From NCBI RefSeq assembly GCF_002940685.1, contig NZ_PNFP01000010.1:1-64000 (forward strand): 64,000 nucleotides of DNA, written 5' to 3'. The notes under the pieces were generated by a model. The model had not been told where the DNA came from. It did no database searches and saw only the letters and a program-made list of their open reading frames with translations. Position 1 is the stretch's first letter; each line of letters opens with the position of its first letter. A program made the translations under genes and the position numbers. Positions 18,855 to 28,501 of this stretch are shown here, piece by piece. This stretch comes from Ensifer adhaerens. Lineage in GTDB: Bacteria; Pseudomonadota; Alphaproteobacteria; Rhizobiales; Rhizobiaceae.

Positions 18855-19211
18855 GGTTTTTCGTCCTTGGGCTTGAGAAGCAGGGGGAGGAAACCGGCGC
18901 GCAAAGACGTCTGGAGCGTTCGTAGCGCCGGGTGGAGAAATCGAAGTTTTTTGGGGAGGGTGTCGGCGCTGTAGAACCCGAGGAGGCGGGTCAGGGCGAT
19001 GCGAATGAATGCTCGCCTAAGCTGAATGCGACTGGGAAGCTCTAGCAAAGAGGTTTAAAAAACACAACAGGTCATCCCAGGCTGGCTCGAGCGGCATACC
19101 GGAAACGAACCGTTGGATAGCCCGTCGCGCTACCGCGCGACTGGCTCCTTCAGGCACTTGTGGTCAAGCCTCGTCGGCAAGCCCGGCCTCAGATGAACTG
19201 TCTCGAAGCGC
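18855..19211. other. Intergenic region with no recognised gene
   Basis: These 357 bp separate the DHA1 transporter and the DoxX gene on the same strand. The open frames that cross it are continuations of shadow frames from the MFS gene and show no protein-like composition. I see no clear promoter or RNA gene. Confidence 0.5.
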
Positions 19212-19658
19212 TCAGACCTGCTTGCCGATCAGCCTGTCGAGTGACCAGCGTCCGCTCCCATGGGCACTGAGATAGGCAAAGACCCCGAGCCACACGGTCG
19301 AGAGCTGAAATCCGGTGCCGCGGGGGATCATCACCAGCACCAGAATGACGATCATCTGGATGAAGAGCATGAAGGCGAGCGGGCGTGTCAGCAGCCCGAG
19401 CGCAATGGCGATCCCACCGAAAAACTCCAGAAGGCTGGTCAGATAGGCGAGCGGCACGGCCGGCTCGAGCCCGAGATCCTGAAAGAGCGCGATGTCGCGG
19501 GGCATGTCGCCGTTGAAGAGCTTTTCCCAGCCGAACCAGCTCATGACCCCGCCGGTCGTGGTCCGTAGCAGCGCGTAGGAAAGGTCCTGAACCTTGCCGT
19601 AGAGCGGTGCGAGAAACGGAAACACCAGCGGCAAGTCGTTTTGTGCCTGAGCGGACAT
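19212..19658 (-). CDS. DoxX family membrane protein
   Basis: A 148-residue protein with four hydrophobic segments. The motifs LLRTTTGGVMSWFGWEKLF, YLTSLLEFFGGIAIALGLLT and ALMLFI-like helices are typical of DoxX/DoxD quinone-oxidoreductase-type small membrane proteins. The role in this organism is unknown; relatives act in redox or sulfur metabolism or membrane stress. The ATG at 19658 has CCGGAGAAA upstream. Confidence 0.85.
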   Translation of the reverse strand: MSAQAQNDLPLVFPFLAPLYGKVQDLSYALLRTTTGGVMSWFGWEKLFNGDMPRDIALFQDLGLEPAVPLAYLTSLLEFFGGIAIALGLLTRPLAFMLFIQMIVILVLVMIPRGTGFQLSTVWLGVFAYLSAHGSGRWSLDRLIGKQV

Positions 19659-19964
19659 GTTTTCTCCGGAGATTAATGGGTCCAAAGCCGAATGATCGAC
19701 GCACCGATGCGCGTCATAGTCCGGCCCCTGCTGTCTACGGATGCCCGATCCGCTTGTCCGCTAAACCCTGCGTTACGAGGGGGTACGCCATCCTCACGGT
19801 TTAGTGTGATCCCGTTGAGCCTGGCGCTCTATCTCCGGAGGCTGCCCGGGTGCCTGCCGCTTTTCCTGGAGAATGCGCAGCTCGAAGCGGCGGAAACCTG
19901 CGCCGTGCTGTGACCACGACGCAGGTTCGAGCATGAAAGACAGCCCGGGTCTGTGAACGCGTGC
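19659..19964. other. Intergenic region with no recognised gene
   Basis: 306 bp between DoxX and the DUF1097 gene, both on the minus strand. Only short unconvincing frames are present. It presumably carries the DoxX promoter. Confidence 0.45.
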
Positions 19965-20495
19965 TCAGGTTTGCACTGCCCGACGGGTACGGCTTTCGAT
20001 GATCTGCGCCACCCATCCGGCACAGGAACCAAGGCCGGTCGCGCCGGCGAGCTCGCTGACGGCCGTCAATGTCGGCTCGAGATGTGCTGCAAAGAAAGTG
20101 ACCAGGCCGATGAAGTAGCCGAGAAGATTGTTCAGCAGGCGCAAGCCTCGCGTGGCGATGACGACGGATCCGGTTGCAAAGACGACCAGCGGGAGCGCGA
20201 ATGCGCCGAGCGCCGGGGCGAGCAGGTTGACGGTTATGGTGGAAATAGCGCCGAGCGTAAGCCCGATCACGACGCAGACATAGGTCCGCAGCCCTTCGGC
20301 GGCAGACGGCCTGCGGGTAAAATAGGCAATCCAGCCCATGAACATGGCCCAGGGCGCGATCGCCAGCACAAGGCTCAGGCCGGCCGCTGCCGCGGCGACA
20401 AGGGCCGCGGTAACGGTGAAGACCAGATAGAGGCCGGTGTCACGTCCAGGTCCGGCAGATCCATGCGCATCAGCGTGCGTCGATTCCTGTGTCAT
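19965..20495 (-). CDS. DUF1097 family membrane protein
   Basis: A 176-residue protein with about five hydrophobic segments after a short polar N-terminus. It contains WAMFMGWIAYFTRRP and a following RTYVCVVIGLTLGAI, as in DUF1097 (YcdZ-like) membrane proteins of unknown function. The ATG at 20495 is just downstream of a purine-rich stretch. It is cotranscribed with, or close behind, the SDR gene (50-bp gap), so it may belong to the LysR-controlled unit. Confidence 0.75.
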   Translation of the reverse strand: MTQESTHADAHGSAGPGRDTGLYLVFTVTAALVAAAAAGLSLVLAIAPWAMFMGWIAYFTRRPSAAEGLRTYVCVVIGLTLGAISTITVNLLAPALGAFALPLVVFATGSVVIATRGLRLLNNLLGYFIGLVTFFAAHLEPTLTAVSELAGATGLGSCAGWVAQIIESRTRRAVQT

Positions 20496-20545
20496 GGGAT
20501 GGTCCTTCCATGAATGAGACTTCGTTGTGAGGAGATGCGTGTGGC

Positions 20546-21283
20546 TCAGCACATGCCGCCGTTTGCCCGGATGACCTGGCCGTTGATCCACGCCCCATCC
20601 GGCCCGGCGAGGAAAGACACGACGCGGGCGATATCCTCGGGTTCGGCGAGCCGTTCGAGCGGGTTCATCCTGGCCATGCGGTCCAGCAGTTCAGGGCTCT
20701 TGCCGCTCAGGAACAGCTCTGTCGCCACGGGGCCGGGGGCGATGGCGTTCACGCGAATGCCGCGGCCGCGCATCTCCTGGGCCAACACCTGGGTCAGCCC
20801 TTCGACGGCCGCCTTGGTCGCAATGTAGATGCCATAGGTCGGCAGGCGCATTCCGATCACGCTCGACGAGACGTTGATGATGCGGCCGTCGTTGCGCAGC
20901 CGCCTCGCTGCTTCGCGGCAGACGTTGAACGTGCCCTTCAGGTTTATCGCGATGGTTTCGTTCACGACCTCGTCGGCGATGTCGGCAATCGGCGCGAGCT
21001 TCATGATGCCGGCGCTGTTGACGACGACGTCCACTCCGCCGAAGGCTTGCGTGGCCATGTCGAACATCGCCGCAACCGCGCCGGCGTCGCTGACATCCGC
21101 CTGAACGATGCGAGCGTCGCCACCGGCGCCGATGATTTCCTCCGCGACCGCCTTGGCCGCCTCGGTGCGTCCCGCATAGTTCAGGACAATCTTGAAGCCG
21201 TCACGGGCGAGACCCCTTACGATTTCCGCCCCGATGCCCCGCGACGCTCCGGTAACCAGCGCGACCTTGTTGCTGTTGCTCAT
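20546..21283 (-). CDS. SDR family oxidoreductase (3-oxoacyl-ACP reductase-like)
   Basis: A 245-residue classical SDR. The cofactor motif is TGASRGIG (residues ~11-18). NSAG is in the middle. The catalytic set is Ser in INVSSSV with Y-x3-K in YIATK. The C-terminus VIRANGGMC is typical. It reduces or oxidises an unidentified carbonyl/alcohol with NAD(P)H. It is divergent from a LysR gene 113 bp away. ATTGATC (21311-21317) and GATCAAT (21370-21376) in that gap are possible LysR contact sites. Confidence 0.88.
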   Translation of the reverse strand: MSNSNKVALVTGASRGIGAEIVRGLARDGFKIVLNYAGRTEAAKAVAEEIIGAGGDARIVQADVSDAGAVAAMFDMATQAFGGVDVVVNSAGIMKLAPIADIADEVVNETIAINLKGTFNVCREAARRLRNDGRIINVSSSVIGMRLPTYGIYIATKAAVEGLTQVLAQEMRGRGIRVNAIAPGPVATELFLSGKSPELLDRMARMNPLERLAEPEDIARVVSFLAGPDGAWINGQVIRANGGMC

Positions 21284-21396
21284 TTGCCAAGCCTTTCGGG
21301 TGTTCGGTCTATTGATCGAAAGGAGGATACGGCTGACAGGAGAGAAGAAAAAATGCATAGTTTGCAGGTGATCAATAACTGAAAGTATGGGTCGTC

Positions 21397-22299
21397 ATGA
21401 CGTTTGATGCTCGCCTGCTCAGCGGGATCGGTGTGCTTTCTGCGGTCGTCGAAGCCGGCAGCTTTGCCCGGGCCGGTGAGGCAATGGGATTGACGCAGCC
21501 TGCCGTTAGTCGCGCGGTTGCACGTCTGGAGGAGCGTGTCGGCATCCGAATTTTCAACCGAAGCGCCCGGGCGATCTCGCTGACGGACGAGGGACGGCGT
21601 TTCTATGAACTCGTCGCGCCGCTTCTATCGGCGATCGAGGAGGCCGCCATCACGGCTGGTGCGGCCAAGACGCGGGTGCGCGGCAGGTTGCGGGTCAATG
21701 TCGATGGGACCTTCGGGCATTTCGTGCTTGCTCCAAGGATCAACGACTTTCTCGAGCGCCATCCGGAACTGTCGGTCGAGATCTTCGTGCGCGACTCGAT
21801 CGGGGATTTTGTCGGCGAAGGGACGGATGTCGCCGTGCGGTTCGGCGAGCCCGGCGCACATTCGCTGCAAACGGAACTTCTGCTGGAAACGCGCGTGTTC
21901 ACCTGCGCTTCGGCCAACTATCTCGAGAGGAATGGCGAACCGAAAACGCCCGCCGATCTCTCGAACGGGCACCAGTGCGTCCTCATCCGCGACCCGGGAA
22001 CCGGGCGTCCCTTCACCTGGGAGTTTCAGCGTCGGGGCGAAGTCGTACCATTCGCGGCGACCGGCAGGGTCATGGTCAACGACACCGGCTCGCTGATTGC
22101 CGCCTGCCGCAGCGGCGCCGGCATCGCGCAGCTGCTCGAACTCTATGTCAGGGACGAATTGGGGGACGGCGATCTGATCCAGATCCTGCCGGACTGGGCG
22201 GAGGAGACCTTTCCGCTTCACGCCTATTATCGCCGCTCGGACCTGATGCCGGCAAAGCTGCGGGCCTTTCTCGACTTCGTTCGCGAGATCGTCGCGTAG
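21397..22299 (+). CDS. LysR family transcriptional regulator
   Basis: A 300-residue LysR protein. The winged HTH covers residues 1-60 (LSAVVEAGSFARAGEAMGLT, QPAVSRAVARLEERVG), followed by the periplasmic-binding-like effector domain. It is divergent from the SDR/DUF1097 genes, which it probably controls. It belongs to the group that regulates small oxidoreductase genes. Confidence 0.92.
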   Translation: MTFDARLLSGIGVLSAVVEAGSFARAGEAMGLTQPAVSRAVARLEERVGIRIFNRSARAISLTDEGRRFYELVAPLLSAIEEAAITAGAAKTRVRGRLRVNVDGTFGHFVLAPRINDFLERHPELSVEIFVRDSIGDFVGEGTDVAVRFGEPGAHSLQTELLLETRVFTCASANYLERNGEPKTPADLSNGHQCVLIRDPGTGRPFTWEFQRRGEVVPFAATGRVMVNDTGSLIAACRSGAGIAQLLELYVRDELGDGDLIQILPDWAEETFPLHAYYRRSDLMPAKLRAFLDFVREIVA

Positions 22300-22318
22300 G
22301 CGCTTTGGGTTGGTTGTT

Positions 22319-23218
22319 CTACCCGGCGCCAGGCCGCCACCGCACATGCTCGATAAGCGCGCGCAGCTTCGGTGCAAGATTCCGCCGGTTGGGAAAGTAG
22401 AGGTAGAAGCCCGCGAATGGCGGGAAGTAGTCTTCGAGAAGCGGCACCAGCTGTCCCGACGAAACATAGGGCCTGAAGGTTTCTTCCATGCCGAACGTTA
22501 TGCCGCCGCCGGCACAGGCGGTGCGGATCATCAGCCACATGTCGTTGGTCGTGATCTGGGGGTTCACGGCGACATCGAACTCGCGACCATCCTTGCCGAA
22601 CTCCCAGCGGTAAGGCGCGGTCTGCGGTGCCGGACGCCAGCCGATGCAGCGATGCAAAGCGAGGTCCGACGGCTGCAAGGGCTTGCCGAAGCGCTCGATA
22701 TAGGAGGGTGCCGCCACCGCGGTCTGGCGTTGCTCGGCCGATACCGGGACCGCGATCATGTCCTGCTCGATGACCTCGCCGAGCCGCACCCCGGCGTCAT
22801 AGCCTTGGGCAACGATGTCGAATTCCTCGTCCGTGACGGTCACATCGATCTCGATCGTCGGGTAGGCTGCAGCAAAGCTTGCGAGCAACGGGCCTGCGAT
22901 AAACCTCTCGGCGATCGAGGACACGGCCAATCGCAACAGGCCCGTGGGAGCCATGTCCCGATCCGCCGTGGCGTCCAGAGCCAAGCCGACTTCTTGAAGG
23001 GCCGGTGCCACGCGCTGGTACAATTGCGCGCCAGCCTCGGTAAGGCTGACGCTGCGCGTCGTTCGTTGGACGAGCGCCACTCCGAGTCGATCTTCGAGAC
23101 GGCGCAGCGACTGGCTGACCGCAGATCGGGTAACGCCCAGATGCTCGGCGGCCGCGCGGAAACTGCGGGCCTCGGCAACGGCCATGAAGACGGAGATAGC
23201 ATTCAGATCAACGGCCAT
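22319..23218 (-). CDS. LysR family transcriptional regulator
   Basis: A 299-residue protein with an N-terminal HTH (FMAVAEARSFRAAAEHLGVT, RSAVSQSLRRLEDRLG) and a LysR_substrate domain. It is convergent with the previous LysR gene and follows a gap of 90 bp after the secreted NTF2-like gene on the same strand. The target is not evident. Confidence 0.92.
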   Translation of the reverse strand: MAVDLNAISVFMAVAEARSFRAAAEHLGVTRSAVSQSLRRLEDRLGVALVQRTTRSVSLTEAGAQLYQRVAPALQEVGLALDATADRDMAPTGLLRLAVSSIAERFIAGPLLASFAAAYPTIEIDVTVTDEEFDIVAQGYDAGVRLGEVIEQDMIAVPVSAEQRQTAVAAPSYIERFGKPLQPSDLALHRCIGWRPAPQTAPYRWEFGKDGREFDVAVNPQITTNDMWLMIRTACAGGGITFGMEETFRPYVSSGQLVPLLEDYFPPFAGFYLYFPNRRNLAPKLRALIEHVRWRPGAG

Positions 23219-23308
23219 TGGTCGGCTCAGCTTACCGGTATCGGTGTGATTGGGCAGAATGAAGATACAATCTTGGCCTGCCGACCGACAACCTTCAAGC
23301 CAGGGCCT

Positions 23309-23872
23309 TCACTTCCTCCCGGTCTCCCGTGACAGAAAGGGTGCAATCTCGCTTTCGCTGACGGCTCGTGCAGAATTGTGCTCGTGGCGGATTACCCACC
23401 GTCGGCCATCACACTCCCAGCCGAGTTGAGAACGGTCGATGATCGCGGTCACGGCGCCATCCTTCGTTTCGAGCCGCGCCACGAATTCGAGCGTCGTCGA
23501 GGCGACGCGCTCTCCGACGATCGCATCCGGCCCGTCGGAGACGGCGTGGATCGCTGCGCGCATGTTGTTGAATGGGCCTTCCCACATGGCCCCGTAATCG
23601 GCCGCGCGGCGCACTGTCCGGAAGTTCGGCGCCAGGTCGTCGTAGAACACGCCCTCGCCAGCGAGGTCGTAGTAGCGTCCGAGCTTGTCGGCGAACTTGA
23701 ATGCCGGGTCCCCGGGGGCACGTTCCCAGCCTTCGAGGATCCAGCTTCTATGGAGTTCCGCCGGCCCGTCCGCGCCACTTGCAGGGCAAGCGGGCTGGGC
23801 CTCTTGCTGCGCAAAGGCGCCACCTGTCGCCAGCATCCAGATTGCCGCCAAGGCGAAAATATCGCGCTTCAT
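23309..23872 (-). CDS. Secreted SnoaL/NTF2-like protein
   Basis: A 187-residue protein with a signal peptide (MKRDIFALAAIWMLATGGAFA). The mature part has the cone-shaped NTF2-like pattern: a helical start with an aromatic FADKLGRYYDL, FYDDLAPNFRTVRRAADYGAM and beta strands ending in EIAPFLSR. Proteins of this type (DUF4440/SnoaL-like) act as binding proteins or isomerases; this one is exported. It precedes the minus-strand LysR gene. Its function is unknown. Confidence 0.72.
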   Translation of the reverse strand: MKRDIFALAAIWMLATGGAFAQQEAQPACPASGADGPAELHRSWILEGWERAPGDPAFKFADKLGRYYDLAGEGVFYDDLAPNFRTVRRAADYGAMWEGPFNNMRAAIHAVSDGPDAIVGERVASTTLEFVARLETKDGAVTAIIDRSQLGWECDGRRWVIRHEHNSARAVSESEIAPFLSRETGRK

Positions 23873-24034
23873 GGTTTGGTCCTTGTTTGGTGTGCCGCCA
23901 CTGGCAAGCGGGAGGTTGCCCTCAACCGAGCCCCGCGCTTCTCGCGAACAGGGCAGGCAGCTGTAGAAACCGAGCGGTGGAGACGTGGCAGCCACCAATC
24001 GCATGACGGCCGTCACACGCTCTGTCCGCCGTCG

Positions 24035-24394
24035 TCATCTTTCGCGGTAGAACACCATGCCGCCATGGTGCAGCACGCCGTCTATGAACGTGCCGTCGGC
24101 GGTGAAGCCGGTGTCGTCCCAGTAGTCGATCTGATTGCCGGTCACGACATAGCGTCCCTGATAGGCGCTCGTTCGGCTTCCGCGCGCCTCGTCATAGCGA
24201 CCGTTCGGCAGCAGTTCCTGGCGGATCCGCCCGTCCTTTGTGACCCACATGCCGACATAGGGGTGATCTGATTGCTTGCTCTCGGTCGCGCTGTCCATGA
24301 CGTCCTCTGCGATCGCTTGACGGGAGACCGGCGCGTCGAGAGACGCGAAACCGGCGATGAGCGTGGCGGCGGCGAGCCTTTGGAGACTGCTCAT
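24035..24394 (-). CDS. Atu4866 family protein
   Basis: A 119-residue exported protein. After a signal-like N-terminus (~30 residues) it carries the whole Atu4866 motif: YVGMWVTKDGRIRQELLPNG, RYDEARG, SAYQGRYVVTGNQIDYWDD and GFTADGTF. The founding member comes from Agrobacterium, where a lipocalin-like beta structure is known; the function is unresolved. Its start codon overlaps the stop of the upstream carboxymuconolactone-decarboxylase-like gene by four bases (ATGA), so the two are coupled. Confidence 0.9.
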   Translation of the reverse strand: MSSLQRLAAATLIAGFASLDAPVSRQAIAEDVMDSATESKQSDHPYVGMWVTKDGRIRQELLPNGRYDEARGSRTSAYQGRYVVTGNQIDYWDDTGFTADGTFIDGVLHHGGMVFYRER

Positions 24395-24882
24395 GGCCGC
24401 GCCTCCGCAGGCTTTTCGCCGCCGCCATCGGCCCGCTCGGCAAAGAGCTGCGACAGCGATTGCGACGCGGCAATGGCGCGGGGAAAACCGGCCGGAACGG
24501 TTACCATGTAGATCACTTCCTTAAGCTCATCCTCAGAAACGCCGATGTTGAGCGCGTATCCGGCATGGACCTTCATCAGGTCGGTCAGCCCCATCGCGGC
24601 GAATGCCGCCACCGCCGCGAGTTGCCGCGTCCGGTTGTCGAGACCCGGACGAGACCAGACGTCGCCAAGGGCATAGGCCTCGGTCGCATCGGCAAGGAAG
24701 GGAAACTCCTGCCGCATTCGTTCCAGGTTGGGCTGCGCCACGCCGTTGTTGAGGTTGCGGATGACGGCGGCGCCGCGTTCCCGGCGCTCCTCCAGGGATT
24801 GGGCGAAGGCGATCTCCGGCGAAAGACTGAAGATGACCGCCGTACCCGCGGCTGCAAATTGCGATTGAATGCGATCGAGCAC
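24391..24882 (-). CDS. Carboxymuconolactone decarboxylase family protein
   Basis: A 163-residue AhpD/CMD-like protein. The start contains a hydrophobic stretch (AAGTAVIFSLSPEIAFA), suggesting export. The CMD helix core is RTRQLAAVAAFAAMGLTDLM, then HAGYALNIGVSEDELKEVI with the conserved His. There is no C-x2-C redox pair, so it is not an AhpD-type peroxidase. The GTG start at 24882 was chosen because GAGGAGAG stands just upstream. It is translationally coupled to the Atu4866 gene. Confidence 0.85.
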   Translation of the reverse strand: MLDRIQSQFAAAGTAVIFSLSPEIAFAQSLEERRERGAAVIRNLNNGVAQPNLERMRQEFPFLADATEAYALGDVWSRPGLDNRTRQLAAVAAFAAMGLTDLMKVHAGYALNIGVSEDELKEVIYMVTVPAGFPRAIAASQSLSQLFAERADGGGEKPAEARP

Positions 24883-25186
24883 GTTTCTCTCCTCGACAGG
24901 TGACGGGTGGACGTCCGACGATTGCGAACGTCCCTCCGGTTGCGTTGCTGTGGCTGACGCAAAAGGTAGGCGAGGAGGATTTGAGCGATAAGGCGTCGAT
25001 TTCTTCCCATGCTGGCAAGCTGCGCTTACCAATAGGTGGGCCGCCCGGCGACGTGATCGCGATCGTCCCGGTCTCGGCGGGTGATCTTGTCGCTCGGGCA
25101 CATCCGCCCGAACGATCGCCGTGGTTCCCGCCGGCACCCCGCGCGGCTGCCGCACGACACCTCCGCGCTTCAGCTTCGCGGGCGGG
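24883..25186. other. Intergenic region, promoter area of the CMD/Atu4866 genes
   Basis: 304 bp between the CMD gene and the next LysR gene, both minus strand. No convincing gene is visible. It should contain the CMD promoter and the end of the LysR transcript. Confidence 0.4.
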
Positions 25187-26128
25187 CTACAAGCGCCCGC
25201 CGGCCTCGCTGGACAAAGTTTCGATCAGCAGGCGCACGCCGGGCAGCATGCCGCGGCTCGCGGCGTGTATCAGCGAAATATCCAGTCCCGGCCCAGCCCA
25301 GCCAGGCAGGACTTGTATGGCGGCCCCCTCGGCGACCATTCTGCGGCCGATCAGCGTTGGCAGGCGGCCGATGCCGATGCCTGTCTCGATCGCTTCGGAG
25401 ATCGCGCGCACGCTGTTGGCGCACAGTCGCGGCTTGAACTCAAGCTTTGCCGGCTTTTCTGTCGCGTGGTGGAGTGTCCAGATCTGGCTTTCGCCGGGCG
25501 CGATCTGCTCGCCGATCAGCGGATAGGCTGCGAGATCGGAGGGGAGGCGTGGCATCCCGTGCGCCGCAATCAGCGCCGGAGCGGCAAAGACAGAGGCCTC
25601 GGTGCGGCCGATCTTGCGGGCGATCAGGGAGGAGTCCTTGAGCTTGCCGACGCGCACCGCGAGATCGTAGCCTTCGGCCACGAGATCGACGTGACGGTCC
25701 GACACGTCGATCTCGCAGTGCAGCTTCGGGTTCGCAGCGGCAAAGCGCGCCACGACCTTACCGAGACCCGCCTCGACCAGCACCGACGACATCGACAGCC
25801 TGAGCCGGCCGGAGGGCTCGGCGACCGCATGGGCGGCTTCGTCGGTTGCCCGCTGAAGCGCATCGACAATCAGCCGGCCGTGGATGAGCAGACGCTTTCC
25901 CGGCTCGGTGAGCGAGGAGCGCCGCGTCGTCCGCGCGATCAGCTTCACGCCGAGATGTTCTTCCAGTTCGGCCACGCGCTTGCTGACGGTCGCCAGGGGG
26001 ATGCCCATGGAACGCGCTGCGGCGGTGAAGCTGCCCAACTCCGCAACGCGGGTGAAGATGACGACGGCCTCGATCGGGGGGAGGCGTTCCACGGTTGAGG
26101 CGGTGGAGCTTCGATTATCTACACTCAT
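25187..26128 (-). CDS. LysR family transcriptional regulator
   Basis: A 313-residue protein with an N-terminal HTH (FTRVAELGSFTAAARSMGIP, LATVSKRVAELEEHLG) and the LysR effector domain (VLVEAGLGKVVARFAAANP). The start at 26128 places the HTH about 15 residues in, as usual; two ATGs at 26161-26164 are alternatives. It is divergent from the HGGG-motif esterase gene and probably regulates it or the CMD unit. Confidence 0.9.
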   Translation of the reverse strand: MSVDNRSSTASTVERLPPIEAVVIFTRVAELGSFTAAARSMGIPLATVSKRVAELEEHLGVKLIARTTRRSSLTEPGKRLLIHGRLIVDALQRATDEAAHAVAEPSGRLRLSMSSVLVEAGLGKVVARFAAANPKLHCEIDVSDRHVDLVAEGYDLAVRVGKLKDSSLIARKIGRTEASVFAAPALIAAHGMPRLPSDLAAYPLIGEQIAPGESQIWTLHHATEKPAKLEFKPRLCANSVRAISEAIETGIGIGRLPTLIGRRMVAEGAAIQVLPGWAGPGLDISLIHAASRGMLPGVRLLIETLSSEAGGRL

Positions 26129-26254
26129 GGATTCTAGTTCCAAATCTAGAGCATTATCCATCATTCAGAGATAATCTATCTTTTCCCCATGAACCAGATG
26201 TTTTCACGCTCCTCGGCCCGAGCCGATGTTCGGTGCATCTCGAGGGGGACCAAT

Positions 26255-27304
26255 ATGCATCTCAATTTCAGGGAGTTTGTCGCCATGTCTTTGTCCATCG
26301 CCTTGCACGCCGCCGACGCTCGGGCCGAGACTGCGGCGCCAGGTTTCCAACGAGCGGTAGCCGTCGCGCCCATCGATCTGGTTGATCCTGAACTGCGCCC
26401 GCTGCTCGCACATATCCCGCCGCTCGACCTGGGCAACGACAATCTCCAGGCGGTCCGCAGCGCGCAGTTTCCCCCGGCGCTGCCGGCGCCGGCGGTGCAG
26501 CCGCAGGACCGCTTCATCCCAGGTGGTGAGGGCAACCCGAAACTGCGGGTCGTCGTTCTCGATCCCGCGCCGGAGCGTGCGAACAAGCCGGCGATCCTGC
26601 ATATCCATGGTGGCGGCCTGGTCGTCGGCAAGCCCGAAGTTGCGATACCGGAATTGCAGCAACTGTCTGCGGAACTGGGTGTGCTCATCGCCTCGGTCGA
26701 CTACCGCCTTGCGCCCGAGCATCCCTTCCCGGCCGGGCTTGACGATGCATATGCCGCGCTCGGCTGGCTGCATGGAGCGGCAGCCGAGCTTGGCGTCGAT
26801 CGCAACCGCATCGCGGTGATGGGCGAGAGTGCCGGCGCCGGGCTTGCCGCCGCCGTTTCGCTGAGGGCCCGCGACCGCGGCGCGTTGCCGATTCGCTTCC
26901 AACTGCTGCGCTATCCCATGCTCGACGACCGCACCGCGCTGCACGCGCCGCCTGCCCATGTCGGAACCTTCATCTGGAACGCGCGATCGAATGCTTTTGG
27001 CTGGACTGCGGCGCTGGGCCGCAAGCCGGTGATCGAGGACGCGCCCGCCGAGGCGGCCCCGGCGCGTGCGGTTGATCTTGGCGGCCTGCCGCCCACCTGG
27101 ATCGGCGTCGGCACGCTCGACCTGTTCGCGCAGGAATCGATCAGCTTCGCCGTTCGCCTCGTCGAGGCCGGCGTGGCCGTCGAGATGTCCGTGGTCCAGG
27201 GCGCCTATCACGGCTTCGATGCGATGGTGCCGCAGGCGCGTATTTCGGCTGACTTCATTGCGCGCTGGAAATCGGCCCTGAACCGGTCGTTGAACGCCGA
27301 CTGA
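26255..27304 (+). CDS. Alpha/beta hydrolase, hormone-sensitive-lipase-like esterase
   Basis: A 349-residue esterase. The oxyanion-hole motif HGGG is in LHIHGGGLVVGKP, the nucleophile in GESAGAG, the acid in GTLDLF and the base His in YHGFDAM, a complete HSL-family (type IV) triad. The N-terminus is weakly hydrophobic (FVAMSLSIALHAADARA), possibly a signal peptide. The ATG at 26255 follows GAGGGGGA. It is divergent from a LysR regulator. Confidence 0.88.
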   Translation: MHLNFREFVAMSLSIALHAADARAETAAPGFQRAVAVAPIDLVDPELRPLLAHIPPLDLGNDNLQAVRSAQFPPALPAPAVQPQDRFIPGGEGNPKLRVVVLDPAPERANKPAILHIHGGGLVVGKPEVAIPELQQLSAELGVLIASVDYRLAPEHPFPAGLDDAYAALGWLHGAAAELGVDRNRIAVMGESAGAGLAAAVSLRARDRGALPIRFQLLRYPMLDDRTALHAPPAHVGTFIWNARSNAFGWTAALGRKPVIEDAPAEAAPARAVDLGGLPPTWIGVGTLDLFAQESISFAVRLVEAGVAVEMSVVQGAYHGFDAMVPQARISADFIARWKSALNRSLNAD

Positions 27305-27435
27305 CCGGCAGCCACACTGCACAGCGGTCGCGCCGATCGCCGCTGGAAGACCGAGCGCTTTTCATCCGCTTGACGACCGCATCTATTTCTTCCGATAGGT
27401 CAGTGTACGGCACGTGCACGGGGGAGGTGGCAACT

Positions 27436-28134
27436 GTGGCAATGCTCTTGGTTCCGGGCTTCATGCTCGATGCGGATCTGTGGCGCGACGTGGTTCCCGC
27501 ACTCGGCGACTACGGCCCTGCGACCTACGCCGATCTGTCGCAGGACAGCTCGATCGCCGCCATGGCCCGTCGTGCGCTGCTGGATGCGCCGGCCCGCTTC
27601 GTCCTCATCGGCTTCTCCATGGGCGGCTACGTCGCCCGGGAAATCGTCCGGCAGGCGCCCGACCGGGTGACCGCCCTTGTCCTCATCGCCACATCTGCGC
27701 GCGGCGACAGCGATGTGGAGCGCCAGCGCAAGGCGGTCGTCGCCGGACAGGCGGCAGGCACCGCGTTCAAGGGGCTCAGCCGATCCGCCATCCTCTCATC
27801 CCTGTATCCTGATAGTGCGGAGCGGTCTGATCTTGTCGATCGCATCCAGGCGGCGGGTCAGCGACTTGGAGGCGACGCCTTTCGCCGGCAATCCCTTGTC
27901 GAGCGGAGAGACGAACGGGATGAGTTGGCGGCGATTGGGTGCCCAAGCCTGATCGTCGCGGGTGACGAGGACCGGTTGCGATCGCGCGCCGAGGCGCTCG
28001 AGTTGCACCAGGGACTTGCCGGTTCAAGCTTCGAGGTTGTCGCCGGTACCGGCCATATGGTTCCGATGGAAGCGCCGCAACGCCTCGCCACCATCCTTCG
28101 GGAATGGCTCGATCGGCAGAACGCCGAAGCGTGA
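27436..28134 (+). CDS. Alpha/beta-fold hydrolase
   Basis: A 232-residue soluble hydrolase. The oxyanion region LLVPGFMLDADLW opens the protein, the nucleophile elbow is IGFSMGGYVA, the acid is in VAGDEDRLR and the base in GTGHMVPMEAP. The GTG at 27436 has GGGGGAGG eight bases before it; an ATG two codons later is possible. The substrate is unknown. It is followed by the 5' region of the sugar ABC operon. Confidence 0.83.
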   Translation: MAMLLVPGFMLDADLWRDVVPALGDYGPATYADLSQDSSIAAMARRALLDAPARFVLIGFSMGGYVAREIVRQAPDRVTALVLIATSARGDSDVERQRKAVVAGQAAGTAFKGLSRSAILSSLYPDSAERSDLVDRIQAAGQRLGGDAFRRQSLVERRDERDELAAIGCPSLIVAGDEDRLRSRAEALELHQGLAGSSFEVVAGTGHMVPMEAPQRLATILREWLDRQNAEA

Positions 28135-28355
28135 CGCCCGCGGCCGAGCCAAACGGCGCGCTCTCGCGCCGCCACTGCCGCCACCTTTTCCCATTCTGAC
28201 CCCTTGCCGTTGCCACATCCGGCAGACGCCGCGCCGGGGCTGAGGACGTGCTGGACAGTCTCGCCAAGCGGGCCTGCCCGCCGGGGCAAAAGCATGGAAA
28301 CACGTCATTTCCGCGCTCGGTCCCCACGCGTCCCCGGGCAGTGCGAAGAACGCTG

Positions 28356-28388
28356 TTGACAAAACACACCGATGACTGGCAAATGTCA
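28356..28388 (+). promoter_or_regulatory. Candidate promoter and SorC site of the sugar ABC operon
   Basis: The 367-bp gap 28135-28501 holds no gene. TTGACA at 28356-28361 could be a -35 element. CAAATGTCA at 28380-28388 is the reverse complement of TGACATTTG, found at 35393-35401 before the aldolase gene. TGACA (28357-28361) and TGTCA (28384-28388) also form an inverted pair. A common regulator, presumably the SorC protein, is likely. Confidence 0.4.
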
Positions 28389-28501
28389 GAAATGTGCAGA
28401 GGGCACCGGATGCCGATCGGTTTCAGGGGAGACAGGAGCCTGAAACCAGAGGGCCGGAAAGCATTTCCGTCCGCACGAATGCCAGCATGGGAGGGGACAT
28501 C